NCBI GenBank assembly: GCA_013694845.1
Contig: JACDBQ010000053.1
Location: 1 to 12,050, forward strand
Reading direction: 5' to 3'
Length of the DNA: 12,050 nt
Source of the DNA: Acidobacteriota bacterium
GTDB taxonomy: Bacteria; Acidobacteriota; Vicinamibacteria; Vicinamibacterales; 2-12-FULL-66-21
The position numbers and the translations under genes are program-made. A model generated the notes under the pieces. The model worked only from the letters and a program-made list of their open reading frames with translations, was not told the origin of the DNA and ran no database searches. Below are positions 1-6,787 of this stretch, piece by piece (positions within the stretch are counted from its first letter, which is position 1; every line of letters starts with the position of its first letter).

Positions 1-359
1 TCGCGGCCATCGCGTTGCTGCTGGCCGCGGTGGGCACCTACGGGGTCCTCAGTTACGCCGTCGCCGAACGCCGGCGTGAGATCGGTTTGCGCATGGCGCT
101 CGGTGCGCGACCCGGGCAGGTCGTGAGGCAGTTCGTGTCGGTTGCCCTGAAGCTGCTGGCCGCGGGGACAGCCGCCGGCGTGGCCGGTACATGGATCGCC
201 GGTCGAGCGATGCAGGCGATCCTCTACCAGGTGCCAGCGCTTCATCTTGCCACCCTGGCCGTCAGCGTGGGGATCATCAGCGCGGCGGCCCTGGCCGCCG
301 CCCTCGCACCCGCCCGGCGTGCAGCCAGGATTTCGCCGATGACCGCTCTGGCCGAGTAG
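1..359 (+). CDS. ABC transporter permease, FtsX/MacB-like (ADOP type), C-terminal end only
   Basis: This is the last 119 or so codons of a permease gene that enters from the left edge; the frame is open from base 3, so the TTG at 15 is not a real start. The visible part holds a membrane helix (LLLAAVGTYGVLSYAVA), the conserved cytoplasmic motif RRREIGLRMALGA that follows it in FtsX-type permeases, two further hydrophobic segments, and the typical ending ARRAARISPMTALAE. That order (helix, REIGLRMALGA, two helices, PARRAxxxxPxxAL) is the C-terminal FtsX domain of MacB-like exporters. In acidobacteria such permeases occur in large numbers as ADOP proteins with two FtsX domains. The protein sits in the inner membrane and would work with a separate ATPase; its substrate cannot be told. 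Identification is firm at family level only. Confidence 0.85.
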   Translation, partial: AAIALLLAAVGTYGVLSYAVAERRREIGLRMALGARPGQVVRQFVSVALKLLAAGTAAGVAGTWIAGRAMQAILYQVPALHLATLAVSVGIISAAALAAALAPARRAARISPMTALAE

Positions 360-373
360 CCGGCGAGGAGACC

Positions 374-524
374 ATGAGCGCTCTGCGTTTTGCCCTGCGC
401 CGCGGGCGCCCCGCGAGATCGTCGGTGTGGTCAAGGGCACGCGTGACACGCGGCCACACTCGTGACCGCGTGTGCCGCGCTGTCGCTCGGGCTGGCAGCC
501 GACGCGCTGCGCGCCGGCGGCTGA
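374..524 (+). pseudogene. Collapsed remnant of a second ADOP-type permease gene
   Basis: Fifteen bases after the intact permease, a purine-rich stretch (gaggag) precedes an ATG at 374 that opens with SALRFALRR, close to the usual N-terminal start of ADOP permeases. The frame then loses similarity, but in another frame 409-465 reads PREIVGVVKGTRDTRPHS followed by a stop, like the periplasmic IVGVVGDVR segment of these proteins. In the third frame 459-524 ends in LAADALRAGG and a stop, like the common C-terminus DPLDALRAE. Start, middle and end pieces in the right order within 150 bp suggest a tandem permease copy reduced by internal deletions and frameshifts. The matches are short, so chance similarity is possible. 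Nothing else was found in 360-547. Confidence 0.35.
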
Positions 525-547
525 CGCCTGCCGCCGAAGCCTGGACC

Positions 548-3500
548 TCAGCGCCCGATCTTGTTCTGCGCCTCGCTGACCCAGTCACGCTGCAGATCGC
601 CACCGCCCCAGAGCTCGACGAAGCGCGTGTACTGCTGCTGCGCGCGTTCCTGGTCGCCACGGCGCTCGTACAGTTGCCCGAGCAGAAAAAAGCTCCTCGC
701 CCACGCCTCCATGCCGAAGGTACGCTCGTAGGCCGTCTGGATGCGCTCGAGGAGCCGAATCGCCTCGACGTCGTTGCCGGCCTCCATGTTCGCCCTCGCC
801 GCGTCCAGCCACAGGTCCATGTGCGAGTTCCGCGGCCCGAGCGGGAGACCATGTGGGGGCAGCATCCCGGCTGCTTTGTTCAGCTCCGCGACCGCCCGCC
901 CGGTGTCCCCCTTGTGCAGCGCAATCGCTCCCCGGGTCCAGTGGATCCGCCTCGTCTCGCGGTCGCCCGGCATGACCTTGACGCGGGATTCCAGCCGCGC
1001 CAGGGTCCGCTCCGCTTCCACGGCGCGCCCCGCGGCTGACTGGGCCATGGAGAGGACCTGGAGAGTTTCGAATTCCACGTCGCGATTCGCCGCGGCTGGA
1101 AGCGCCAGCTCGGCCTGGGCGACCGCCCCAGTCACGTTCCCCTGCCGAAGCAGCATCGTGGAGATCCGGTTTCGGCCAGCAGCAACAGGTTGGGGCGCAA
1201 GGCCCTCGATCCCCACTCCGCGCTCCCACAACTCCTGCGCACGCCGGCCATGACCCTGCGCCATGGCGCGCTGTCCCGCACCCATGTGTCCGACGTAGCG
1301 GAAGAAGCTGTTCGACGACTTCAACTGCTCGGCCTCGATGGCGGCGGCCTCAGCCCACCGATCCTGCAGAAGAAAAACGAAGAACCTGCCGCGCCGTGGT
1401 GCGCCGTCGAGCGGGTTGAGCACGGACGCCCTCTCGAACGCGACATGCGCCTCATCAAGCCGGCCGGCCGCCATATGGACCAACCCGATCGTTCGATGCG
1501 AAGTCGGGCTCTCGGGTTGCAGCCGGAGGAGCTCGGTCGCGACGGCGTGCGCGCGCGACGTGTTGCCGGTAACCAGGAGCATCTCCACCAGGTTCTCGTA
1601 GCTGGTCGCGGTGGATGTGCCCCGGCGCAGCAGCTCTTCGTTCTGCACAATTCCTTCGGCGTATCGCTCGAGCGTCATCAACTGGAGCCCGAGATTGTGG
1701 CGAGAGGCCTGGTGTTCAGGGTGCAGCGTGAGCCCTCTGGTATAGGCCTCGATGCTGCGCGCACGCGTCTCGGGGCGCAGACCGTAGTAGAAGCCCTCGA
1801 TGTAGTAGCGCTCCCGTGTGGTCAGCCGGTCGATCCGTTCCAGCGCCTTCTGCGCGTGCAGGTCGCGCTTGTTCTGCAGTCCCAGGTTGTCGGTGACGAC
1901 CGCCAGCTTCGCGTGCGCCATCGCGAAGTCCGGGTCGATTTCGATCGCCTTCTCGAACAGCGGTACCGCCTGCTCGGAGAGGCTCCGTTCGTGAAACGTC
2001 AGTCCCTCGGCGTAGTAGCGATAGGCTTCGATCGACGCGGTCGTGATCTCGGTGAGACCGCGATCGCGTCCTGCGTCGTTCTTCGCACCCGGCGCCGTCA
2101 ACAGCGATCCGGCCCGGGCACCGACGAGCGTCGTCATGGACGCCTTGAATCGGCGCGTCAACTCGTCGACCAGCCGGAACAGGCCCGAGTCTCCCGCCCC
2201 TTCGACCCGCTCTGCGCTGACAATCCGTCCGGAGCGCGCGTCCTGGAGCCGCGCGCTGATCCGGATCGTGCCCCCCGCCTTCACGTAGCTGCCGACCAGA
2301 ACATTGTCGACTTTCGCGCGCAGCGCGATCTCCTGAACGACATCCGAGGCGATCACGCGATCGTCGACCCGCTTGAGGTCCTGCAGGATCTGCACGAGCC
2401 GGTCCGTGCCGAGCACCTCGAAGTCCGGCGATTGGGAGAGATCGGTGACCAGCATGTCGGTGAGGCCGGTTCGCATCCAGTCGAGCGACGCGTCACCGGT
2501 GTTGTTTTCGAAGTACAAGACCGCCACCGCCGGCTTCCCTGAGGGCGTCACGCCCGGGCGCCCGTCCGCTCCACCCAGCCACCATGCAGCCGCCGCGCCA
2601 GCCACGACCACCAGAAGCACTCCGGCACGGGCTGCCGTCTTGTATTCGAAAGGCCGCGACACCCGCGGCCTCGTGACCGCAGTGACCGGAGCGACCTCCT
2701 GCGAAGACTCGAAGCGGCGGCGCGCGGCGCGGAGATCCACGACCAGGTCCTTCATGCCCTGGTAGCGTTCTTCGGGATCCTTCGCCGCGCATTTGCTGAT
2801 GATCCGCTGCAGGTCCGCCGTCGCGTCGGCCGGCGAGCCGGCGACCGCCGACAATGGCGGCACTGGCTGGGTCAGGATCGCCTGGAGCGTGTCGAGGCTC
2901 GACTGCCCCTGAAATGCCGGGCGGGCGGACAGCATCTCGTACATCGTCACGCCGAGCGCGAACACGTCGCTGCGGTGATCGACCCGCGCGCCACGCGCCT
3001 GCTCGGGGGACATGTAGGCGGCGGTGCCCATGACCATGTCAGGGCCTGTTTTCGGGCCAACTATGCTGGCAGTCGCGGCGTCGGCGCTGACGTGCGCGAC
3101 CAGCTTGGCGAGCCCGAAATCGATGATCTTCACATGCCCATCGTCGGTGATCATCACGTTGGCGGGCTTCAGGTCGCGATGAATCACTCCCATCTCGTGC
3201 GCGCGCGCGAGACCCTCGGCCATTTCGATGGTCAGAGTGAGGGCCCGGGCCTGGTGAATGGGGCCGCGGCCGATGGTGTCACTGAGCCGTTCGCCTCGAA
3301 TCAGCTCCATCGCGATGAAGATGACCCCCTCGGCCTCACCGACTTCGTGGATCACCGCGATATGGGGATGCTCGAGGGAAGAGGCCGCGCGCGCCTCTTG
3401 AGTCAGGCGCGCTCGCCGTTCGGGGTCATGGAGCAGATCCTCGGGCAGGATCTTGATCGCCACCTCGCGCCCGAGGTTCACGTCGACCCCCCGGTAGACG

Positions 3501-3565
3501 ACACCCATTCCACCACGGCTGATCTCGGCAACGATGTCGTAATGCGAGAGTCTGCGACCGATCAT
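548..3565 (-). CDS. Membrane Ser/Thr protein kinase with TolB-like domain and TPR repeats
   Basis: A 1005-residue PknB-like (Hanks-type) receptor kinase. The kinase domain spans roughly residues 9-275: glycine loop GGMGVVYRG (18-26), ATP-anchoring Lys38 in VAIKIL, catalytic loop HRDLKPAN (129-136, Asp131 and Asn136), DFG (149-151) and the SPE form of the APE motif in YMSPEQARG (184-192). All catalytic residues are present, so it should be active. A proline- and charge-rich linker leads to one membrane helix (about 314-331, ending AAAAWWLGG). Next is a TolB-like segment (about 345-485, beginning AVAVLYFENNTGD). The rest, from about 510, is TPR-type helical repeats (for example AVPLFEKAIEIDPDFAMAHAKLA), a likely protein-binding platform outside the inner membrane. 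This layout is very common in acidobacteria, often near ADOP permeases. The gene stands alone and is convergent with the permease; its substrate is unknown. Confidence 0.93.
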   Translation of the reverse strand: MIGRRLSHYDIVAEISRGGMGVVYRGVDVNLGREVAIKILPEDLLHDPERRARLTQEARAASSLEHPHIAVIHEVGEAEGVIFIAMELIRGERLSDTIGRGPIHQARALTLTIEMAEGLARAHEMGVIHRDLKPANVMITDDGHVKIIDFGLAKLVAHVSADAATASIVGPKTGPDMVMGTAAYMSPEQARGARVDHRSDVFALGVTMYEMLSARPAFQGQSSLDTLQAILTQPVPPLSAVAGSPADATADLQRIISKCAAKDPEERYQGMKDLVVDLRAARRRFESSQEVAPVTAVTRPRVSRPFEYKTAARAGVLLVVVAGAAAAWWLGGADGRPGVTPSGKPAVAVLYFENNTGDASLDWMRTGLTDMLVTDLSQSPDFEVLGTDRLVQILQDLKRVDDRVIASDVVQEIALRAKVDNVLVGSYVKAGGTIRISARLQDARSGRIVSAERVEGAGDSGLFRLVDELTRRFKASMTTLVGARAGSLLTAPGAKNDAGRDRGLTEITTASIEAYRYYAEGLTFHERSLSEQAVPLFEKAIEIDPDFAMAHAKLAVVTDNLGLQNKRDLHAQKALERIDRLTTRERYYIEGFYYGLRPETRARSIEAYTRGLTLHPEHQASRHNLGLQLMTLERYAEGIVQNEELLRRGTSTATSYENLVEMLLVTGNTSRAHAVATELLRLQPESPTSHRTIGLVHMAAGRLDEAHVAFERASVLNPLDGAPRRGRFFVFLLQDRWAEAAAIEAEQLKSSNSFFRYVGHMGAGQRAMAQGHGRRAQELWERGVGIEGLAPQPVAAGRNRISTMLLRQGNVTGAVAQAELALPAAANRDVEFETLQVLSMAQSAAGRAVEAERTLARLESRVKVMPGDRETRRIHWTRGAIALHKGDTGRAVAELNKAAGMLPPHGLPLGPRNSHMDLWLDAARANMEAGNDVEAIRLLERIQTAYERTFGMEAWARSFFLLGQLYERRGDQERAQQQYTRFVELWGGGDLQRDWVSEAQNKIGR

Positions 3566-3595
3566 CGAGCTGTGCGAGGCCCCATAGAGGCCGCA

Positions 3596-3601
3596 ATGAT
3601 A
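3596..3601 (-). promoter_or_regulatory. Possible -10 box for the kinase gene
   Basis: On the minus strand TATCAT (five of six matches to TATAAT) lies 30 bases upstream of the kinase ATG in the 114-bp divergent region 3566-3679. No good -35 box is seen at the right distance. The plus-strand gene at 3680 has only a TAGGAT near 3663, very close to its start, so its promoter is unclear. Confidence 0.25.
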
Positions 3602-3679
3602 ACGCGGTCGTCGCCGGAAGCGGGGGAGATCGGAACCAGGAGCCGTTCCCCCGCCGAGCGGTTAGGATAGAAGCCTGAT

Positions 3680-4006
3680 ATGACGACGATGCCAGTGGAA
3701 GTGCGCCTCCGGGTGCCGAATATGAAAGTGCGGGCGCTGGACGAGTCCGGTTACCCCATCGACCACAGCGCCATGCGCTTTCGACGGGTGATGGAACTGC
3801 CGCGGGTCCCGAAGCCGGAAGAACCAATGGAATTCACCACCAGCTCCGGCCGGGTCATCCAGGCACGCGTGGTCAGGGCGGACTGGAGCGAAAGCCGCGG
3901 CATGTTCCTCGTGTCCTGTCAGTATGTGAACCGGTCGATCACGGCCGAGGAATACGGCGCGCTGAAGGACGACCCGGCCTGGGAGCTGAAGCACCTGCTC
4001 GAATAA
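3680..4006 (+). CDS. Small conserved-looking protein of unknown function
   Basis: A 108-residue soluble protein, divergent from the kinase gene and convergent with the gene at 4037. It has no signal peptide and no membrane segment. The N-terminal half is strand-like and rich in charged residues (VEVRLRVPNMKVRAL); the middle (MEFTTSSGRVIQARVVRADWSESRGMF) looks like a small beta fold; and the C-terminus is helical (ITAEEYGALKDDPAWELKHLLE). I do not recognise the family and give no function. Support for it being real: an ATG start, no overlap with other genes, codon use like its neighbours, a sensible hydrophobic pattern and a TAA stop just before a hairpin-forming sequence. The ribosome site is weak (tagaag about 10 bases upstream). 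Confidence 0.7.
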   Translation: MTTMPVEVRLRVPNMKVRALDESGYPIDHSAMRFRRVMELPRVPKPEEPMEFTTSSGRVIQARVVRADWSESRGMFLVSCQYVNRSITAEEYGALKDDPAWELKHLLE

Positions 4007-4012
4007 GGCGCC

Positions 4013-4028
4013 CCGGCCCCCGGGCCGG
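4013..4028. terminator. GC-rich inverted repeat between convergent genes, possible terminator
   Basis: CCGGCCC at 4013-4019 and GGGCCGG at 4022-4028 are perfect inverted repeats in the 30-bp gap between the stops of the genes at 4006 (plus) and 4037 (minus). No T-run follows on either strand and the loop is very short, so it is not a classical intrinsic terminator. Its position between two converging genes is the main argument for a role. Confidence 0.3.
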
Positions 4029-4036
4029 CGGCGGAC

Positions 4037-4495
4037 TCAGGGCTTGGGCGGCGCACTCTGCCAGAGAATCTGGGTGATCTTCCAGCTGCCGTCGAACTTG
4101 CCGAGCAGCATGTAATCCACACCCCAGGCGGCCGTGACTTTCGCGACCGCCGTCTGGTCGAGCACGTCGAGCACCTCGACGTGCTTGACGGATGTATCCC
4201 GCTTCCCTTCCTTGTTCCAGGTTTTCGACAGGTTCACCAGCTGGTCGAACGTCATCGGCATCTCTGCATAGGGCGTGCTGGCGTCCTTCTTGTAAAACCC
4301 CCGCTTGTCGAGCTTCGGGTGCACGCTGCGCTCTATGCGTTCGGACTTGACGGTGTAGATCCCCTCGACGTAGTCGAGCGCCGCCTGTTTGACGGCTTCG
4401 CGATCCGGTGGCGGCTGGGTTCGCGAAAACACGGAGGGCGCGAGGCCGAGCGCTGCCACGACCGCCAACACACTCCCAAAATGAACACGATTCAT
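4037..4495 (-). CDS. Secreted NTF2-like protein of the putative lumazine-binding family
   Basis: A 152-residue protein with a signal peptide: basic MNRVHFG, hydrophobic core SVLAVVAALGLAPSVF, and likely cleavage near residues 24-26. The mature part has the pattern of the Lumazine_bd_2/SnoaL-like NTF2 fold. It starts with a helix containing AALDYVEGIY, then the HPKLDKRGF segment, a TFDQLVNLSKTWN helix, and strands VKHVEVLDVLDQTAVAKVTAAWGVDYMLL ending in GSWKITQILWQ. The last block (charged residue, G, S/K, W, K, I, x, x, x, L, W) is the usual close of these cone-shaped domains. Members of the family are often uncharacterised, and binding of lumazine is an annotation, not shown. An AGGAG sits nine bases before the ATG. 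Probably periplasmic; ligand or enzyme role unknown. Confidence 0.8.
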   Translation of the reverse strand: MNRVHFGSVLAVVAALGLAPSVFSRTQPPPDREAVKQAALDYVEGIYTVKSERIERSVHPKLDKRGFYKKDASTPYAEMPMTFDQLVNLSKTWNKEGKRDTSVKHVEVLDVLDQTAVAKVTAAWGVDYMLLGKFDGSWKITQILWQSAPPKP

Positions 4496-4504
4496 ATCGA
4501 TGAT

Positions 4505-4509
4505 CTCCT
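4505..4509 (-). promoter_or_regulatory. Ribosome binding site AGGAG for the gene at 4037-4495
   Basis: The minus strand reads AGGAG nine bases before the ATG at 4495, a strong Shine-Dalgarno match that fixes this start. Confidence 0.7.
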
Positions 4510-4547
4510 CTGGCCGGAATGATACCCCCGGGCCGCCCGCGCTCGTC

Positions 4548-4625
4548 TATTTAGAGCACCGTCGTGCATCCCGTATTTAGAGCACCGTCGTGCATCCCGT
4601 ATTCAGAGCATCGTCGTGCATCCCG
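4548..4625. repeat. Three tandem 26-bp direct repeats overlapping the 3' end of the SET gene
   Basis: Three head-to-tail 26-bp units at 4548-4573, 4574-4599 and 4600-4625. Units 1 and 2 are identical. Unit 3 differs at two positions (TATTTAG to TATTCAG, and GCACCG to GCATCG). All share the core GTCGTGCATCCCG with no spacers. Unit 3 is partly coding: read on the minus strand it supplies the last codons (GCTTML) and the TGA of the SET-domain gene. Units 1 and 2 therefore look like duplications of that gene's 3' end. They are not a CRISPR array, as nothing separates the units. The rest of 4496-4602 shows only the ribosome site of the downstream gene. Confidence 0.85.
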
Positions 4626-5022
4626 GACGGCAGCAGCATTGAATGGTGTGATCACCGACCGTCGAGTAGTCGTAGGTCAGTTCTTCACCGGGCGTGATGA
4701 GGCGCGAGGCACGAATCCAGATCGTCCTGGTTTTCGGCTCGATCTCAATCCAGCAGTTGGGCCGGCACGAGTGGTTGATGAACCGCGCGACGTTGCCGTC
4801 GACGGCGGCATCCCGGCTCCAGGCGCGATTGACCCGGAAGACCCAGATACAGCCCTGTTTGAGGTACCGCGCCTCTCGCCGCCCGCTTTTCGAGTTGTGA
4901 ATGAGCTCGCCCGCGTAGTCGATGATGCGGCGATTCTTGTTGATGGCCTCACGCGCGAACACGCCGAAGCCGTGGAGCGTCGAACGCTTGCGGAGGATCC
5001 CGGGAAGGTGAGCCGAAGGCAT
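4603..5022 (-). CDS. SET-domain protein-lysine N-methyltransferase
   Basis: Numbered from the ATG at 5022 (139 residues), the protein is essentially one SET domain, the S-adenosylmethionine-dependent lysine methyltransferase fold. Visible motifs are HGFGVFA (17-23, cofactor-binding GxG), RFINHSCRPNC (80-90, the signature NHSC pseudoknot strand) and GEELTYDY (112-119, with the catalytic-site Tyr). A short Cys-rich tail, CCCRPGC (129-135), resembles a post-SET zinc site. All core residues are present. A longer GTG start at 5064 is open, but its extra residues do not look like the family and it has no ribosome site. The ATG has a GGAG about 13 bases upstream, also imperfect. Substrate unknown; ribosomal or DNA-binding proteins are possible targets in bacteria. 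It is separated by about 100 bp from the gene upstream. Confidence 0.88.
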   Translation of the reverse strand: MPSAHLPGILRKRSTLHGFGVFAREAINKNRRIIDYAGELIHNSKSGRREARYLKQGCIWVFRVNRAWSRDAAVDGNVARFINHSCRPNCWIEIEPKTRTIWIRASRLITPGEELTYDYSTVGDHTIQCCCRPGCTTML

Positions 5023-5119
5023 GCTGCAATTACCACTCCGTGCGGAGGCGACCAGCGGATCCACGCGCGCGGCGGGAAAGGGGCCGAACGCCTCGCCCCG
5101 AACCTCCAGCGGTAGACGG

Positions 5120-5560
5120 TCAGGGCTCGATCAGTGCTGCGAGATTGTCGACGATCTCGCGCGCCCGATTGCGGTTCATCTGTTCGAGCGACCCGGCGGC
5201 CGCGAACCGGGCGAGCTGACTCTGCGGCAGCTCGTACTCCACTTCCAGCGTGAGCCGGGTGCCGCCTGGGTTCGGCTCGAACCGGTAGGTCCAGGTGCTC
5301 GGATTCCCGGTGACCGTCTTGAACTGGTAGAGTGACGGCTCGACGTAACGTGTGCAGCGGCTAGTGCCGCTGATGACCAGGCCAAACCAGTTGAACTCGT
5401 AGTCCCACGACTGATCGACAGCCGCGTGCTCACCGCTGACGTTGCTGATCCGGTTCAGCCCGGGGATGAACATCGTCGCGCGCGCGGGCGCATCCGCGAC
5501 ATAGGCAAACGCCGCCGACGGAGCCGCAGCAATCTCGACGGTCTCACTTACGCTTGGCAT
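5120..5560 (-). CDS. SRPBCC-family (START/polyketide cyclase-like) protein
   Basis: A 146-residue protein starting MPSVSETVEIAAAPSAAFAYVAD, the classic opening strand and helix of the SRPBCC fold (helix-grip hydrophobic pocket, as in polyketide cyclase/dehydrase-like and CoxG-type proteins). It continues through strands including DYEFNWFGLVISGTSRC and WTYRFEPNPGGTRLTLEVEYELP. The long C-terminal helix carries EQMNRNRAREIVDNLAALIEP, also typical. Such proteins bind lipids or small hydrophobic ligands, or act as cyclases; the sequence does not tell which. The open frame extends further upstream, but the ATG at 5560 with GGAG seven bases before it, and the family's usual length, decide the start. 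It lies 55 bp after the biosynthetic operon on the same strand, so it may be co-transcribed and handle its product (inference). Confidence 0.87.
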   Translation of the reverse strand: MPSVSETVEIAAAPSAAFAYVADAPARATMFIPGLNRISNVSGEHAAVDQSWDYEFNWFGLVISGTSRCTRYVEPSLYQFKTVTGNPSTWTYRFEPNPGGTRLTLEVEYELPQSQLARFAAAGSLEQMNRNRAREIVDNLAALIEP

Positions 5561-5567
5561 CTCTCTA

Positions 5568-5571
5568 CTCC
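5568..5571 (-). promoter_or_regulatory. Ribosome binding site GGAG for the SRPBCC gene
   Basis: GGAG on the minus strand, seven bases before the ATG at 5560. It supports the short 146-residue form over the longer open frame reaching 5788. Confidence 0.65.
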
Positions 5572-5579
5572 AATCAGAA

Positions 5580-5604
5580 GGTTCCGGGGTTCCGGGTTCT
5601 CCGG
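5580..5604. repeat. Short GGTTCCGG tandem repeat in the gap after the operon
   Basis: GGTTCCGG occurs at 5580-5587 and 5588-5595, followed by the variant GGTTCTCCGG at 5595-5604. It fills much of the 55-bp gap between the last operon gene and the SRPBCC gene. It looks like simple-sequence or intergenic repeat DNA; no clear terminator hairpin is present. Confidence 0.5.
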
Positions 5605-5615
5605 CCCATAGGTTC

Positions 5616-5945
5616 TCACGAGTTGGCACCGTCCGCCGGCCGGCCGTATCGCGCCACCTTGAGCAGGCCGCGCGCGAGCAGCACCGCCTTTTTTTCCGAG
5701 CAGGGGGGCAGGCGCAGGCGGATCGTCGTTCCCAGGCGGCCGCGGCGCCAGCGGATGTTGCCGGAGCCGAAACGCAGCCCGTCGCCATCGGGCTGGCACG
5801 TCACGCCCACGAGCAACAGCGCCGGGGCGAACAGGGCGGCCCACGCGACCGGCCTCCGGTGTGCGGCGAACCAGACGTGCGCCCCGTCGATCACCCCTCT
5901 CGGCAGGACGATCCGGGCGTCACGATGGAACAGCCGGATGCTCAT
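5616..5945 (-). CDS. Small unknown protein with one hydrophobic segment, last gene of the operon
   Basis: A 109-residue protein whose ATG overlaps the stop of the methyltransferase gene (ATGA at 5942-5945). This places it firmly in the operon and decides its start, although the frame is open to 6212. It has a strand-like basic N-terminus (SIRLFHRDARIVLPRGVIDG), a hydrophobic stretch at about 34-49 (AWAALFAPALLLVGVT) that could be a membrane helix or buried core, then GDGLRFGSGNIRWRRGRLGT and a basic helical tail (KKAVLLARGLLKVARYGR). Two cysteines, Cys50 and Cys82, are present. I do not recognise the family. Position suggests an accessory role to the pathway, for example membrane association, but this is inference. 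Confidence 0.65.
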   Translation of the reverse strand: MSIRLFHRDARIVLPRGVIDGAHVWFAAHRRPVAWAALFAPALLLVGVTCQPDGDGLRFGSGNIRWRRGRLGTTIRLRLPPCSEKKAVLLARGLLKVARYGRPADGANS

Positions 5946-6787
5946 CGCCGCGCGACCAGGATTGCCTGCAGCCCCGAGGCGTCGACCCGCGTCGCGATCT
6001 GCGCGAACGGCAATCGTCGCGCCAGCCGCTCGAGATCGGGAGCGGTCCGGTTGTGGATCGTCATTTCCGCGAGCCGCAACAGGTAGTCGGACACGGGACG
6101 TCCGCGCATCCCGCTCGTGATCAACACACCGCCGGGACGCAGGCGATTGAAGAATATTTCGTACAGCCTGGCGAGCCGTTCGTCGTCCAGGAACTCGGCG
6201 AGACCGGTGCAAGTGATGAAGTCGACCTGGCCTGGGTAGCTCGCTTGGTCGAAGACGTCACCGTGGTGAGTCGCCAAAGGAGCCAGTCCCTGCTGAGCGG
6301 CAAAACGCCTCGCCTCCTCGAGCGCACCGGCGTCGAGGTCGAGCCCGTGGAACCGCAGATCGGGGCGCGCGGTGCCCCCCGACGCGAGAAACGCCCGGTA
6401 ACCGTCGGCCAGCTCGCGCGGAATCCCGCACGGCGCGCTCAGCACGTCGAGCGGTCCCGGGGTGCGGACGCGCTCGTGAAGAAATGACGTCACCTGGTCG
6501 CGCGATGCGTGGAAGCGGCTGCGAAACGAGCGCACCGCGGGCAGCGCCAGCAACCGCGCGTCGAGCCAACGGCCGAAGCCCCCCCGCCCGGAGGGTTCTC
6601 CCCTGTAGATATGGTCGGCGAACCGGTAGCTGCCGGAGTGATCGAAGCCTTCGCGAGCGAGATCACTCCGGCGCAGCGCTGCGTAGAGCGGCAGCGCGAG
6701 CACCCGCCCTCGCCGCAACAGCGCCAGGGGCAGTGACGCGGACTGCCGGGTGCGGTTGTAGTAGCGAGGCGTCAGGGGGTCGGTCAT
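5942..6787 (-). CDS. Class I SAM-dependent methyltransferase
   Basis: A 281-residue protein; the ATG overlaps the acyl-CoA dehydrogenase stop (ATGA at 6784-6787), which fixes the start well inside a longer open frame. The first 100 residues are basic and helical, perhaps a substrate-binding lid. The Rossmann-like core begins at about 113 with LDVLSAPCGIPRELADGY, where SAPCG takes the place of the glycine-rich motif I. It continues with FHGLDLDAGALEEAR (acidic Asp150 after strand 2, ribose contact), HHGDVFD (about 174-180), VDFITCTGLAEFLDD (motif IV region) and NRLRPGGVLITSG (motif V/VI region). It would transfer a methyl group from S-adenosylmethionine to an O, N or C atom of the pathway intermediate, free or carrier-bound; the acceptor cannot be told. 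No ribosome site is visible, so translation probably relies on coupling. Confidence 0.85.
   Translation of the reverse strand: MTDPLTPRYYNRTRQSASLPLALLRRGRVLALPLYAALRRSDLAREGFDHSGSYRFADHIYRGEPSGRGGFGRWLDARLLALPAVRSFRSRFHASRDQVTSFLHERVRTPGPLDVLSAPCGIPRELADGYRAFLASGGTARPDLRFHGLDLDAGALEEARRFAAQQGLAPLATHHGDVFDQASYPGQVDFITCTGLAEFLDDERLARLYEIFFNRLRPGGVLITSGMRGRPVSDYLLRLAEMTIHNRTAPDLERLARRLPFAQIATRVDASGLQAILVARR

Noticed and set aside
277..1253. Several medium-length frames on both strands around the end of the kinase gene
   Set aside because: They overlap one another and known genes, and show Arg/Ser/Ala-rich sequence without domains, as expected of shadow frames.
1190..2542. Plus-strand open frame of 450 codons opposite the kinase gene
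   Set aside because: It is antisense to a clearly recognised TPR region, has a composition typical of reverse-strand frames in GC-rich DNA, and shows no domain.
4548..4625. Possible CRISPR array
   Set aside because: The repeat units are directly adjacent with no spacers and no cas genes nearby.
5065..5119. Possible terminator or small gene between the SRPBCC and SET genes
   Set aside because: No convincing hairpin with T-run and no coding signal was found; the only feature is the weak alternative GTG start of the SET gene at 5064.
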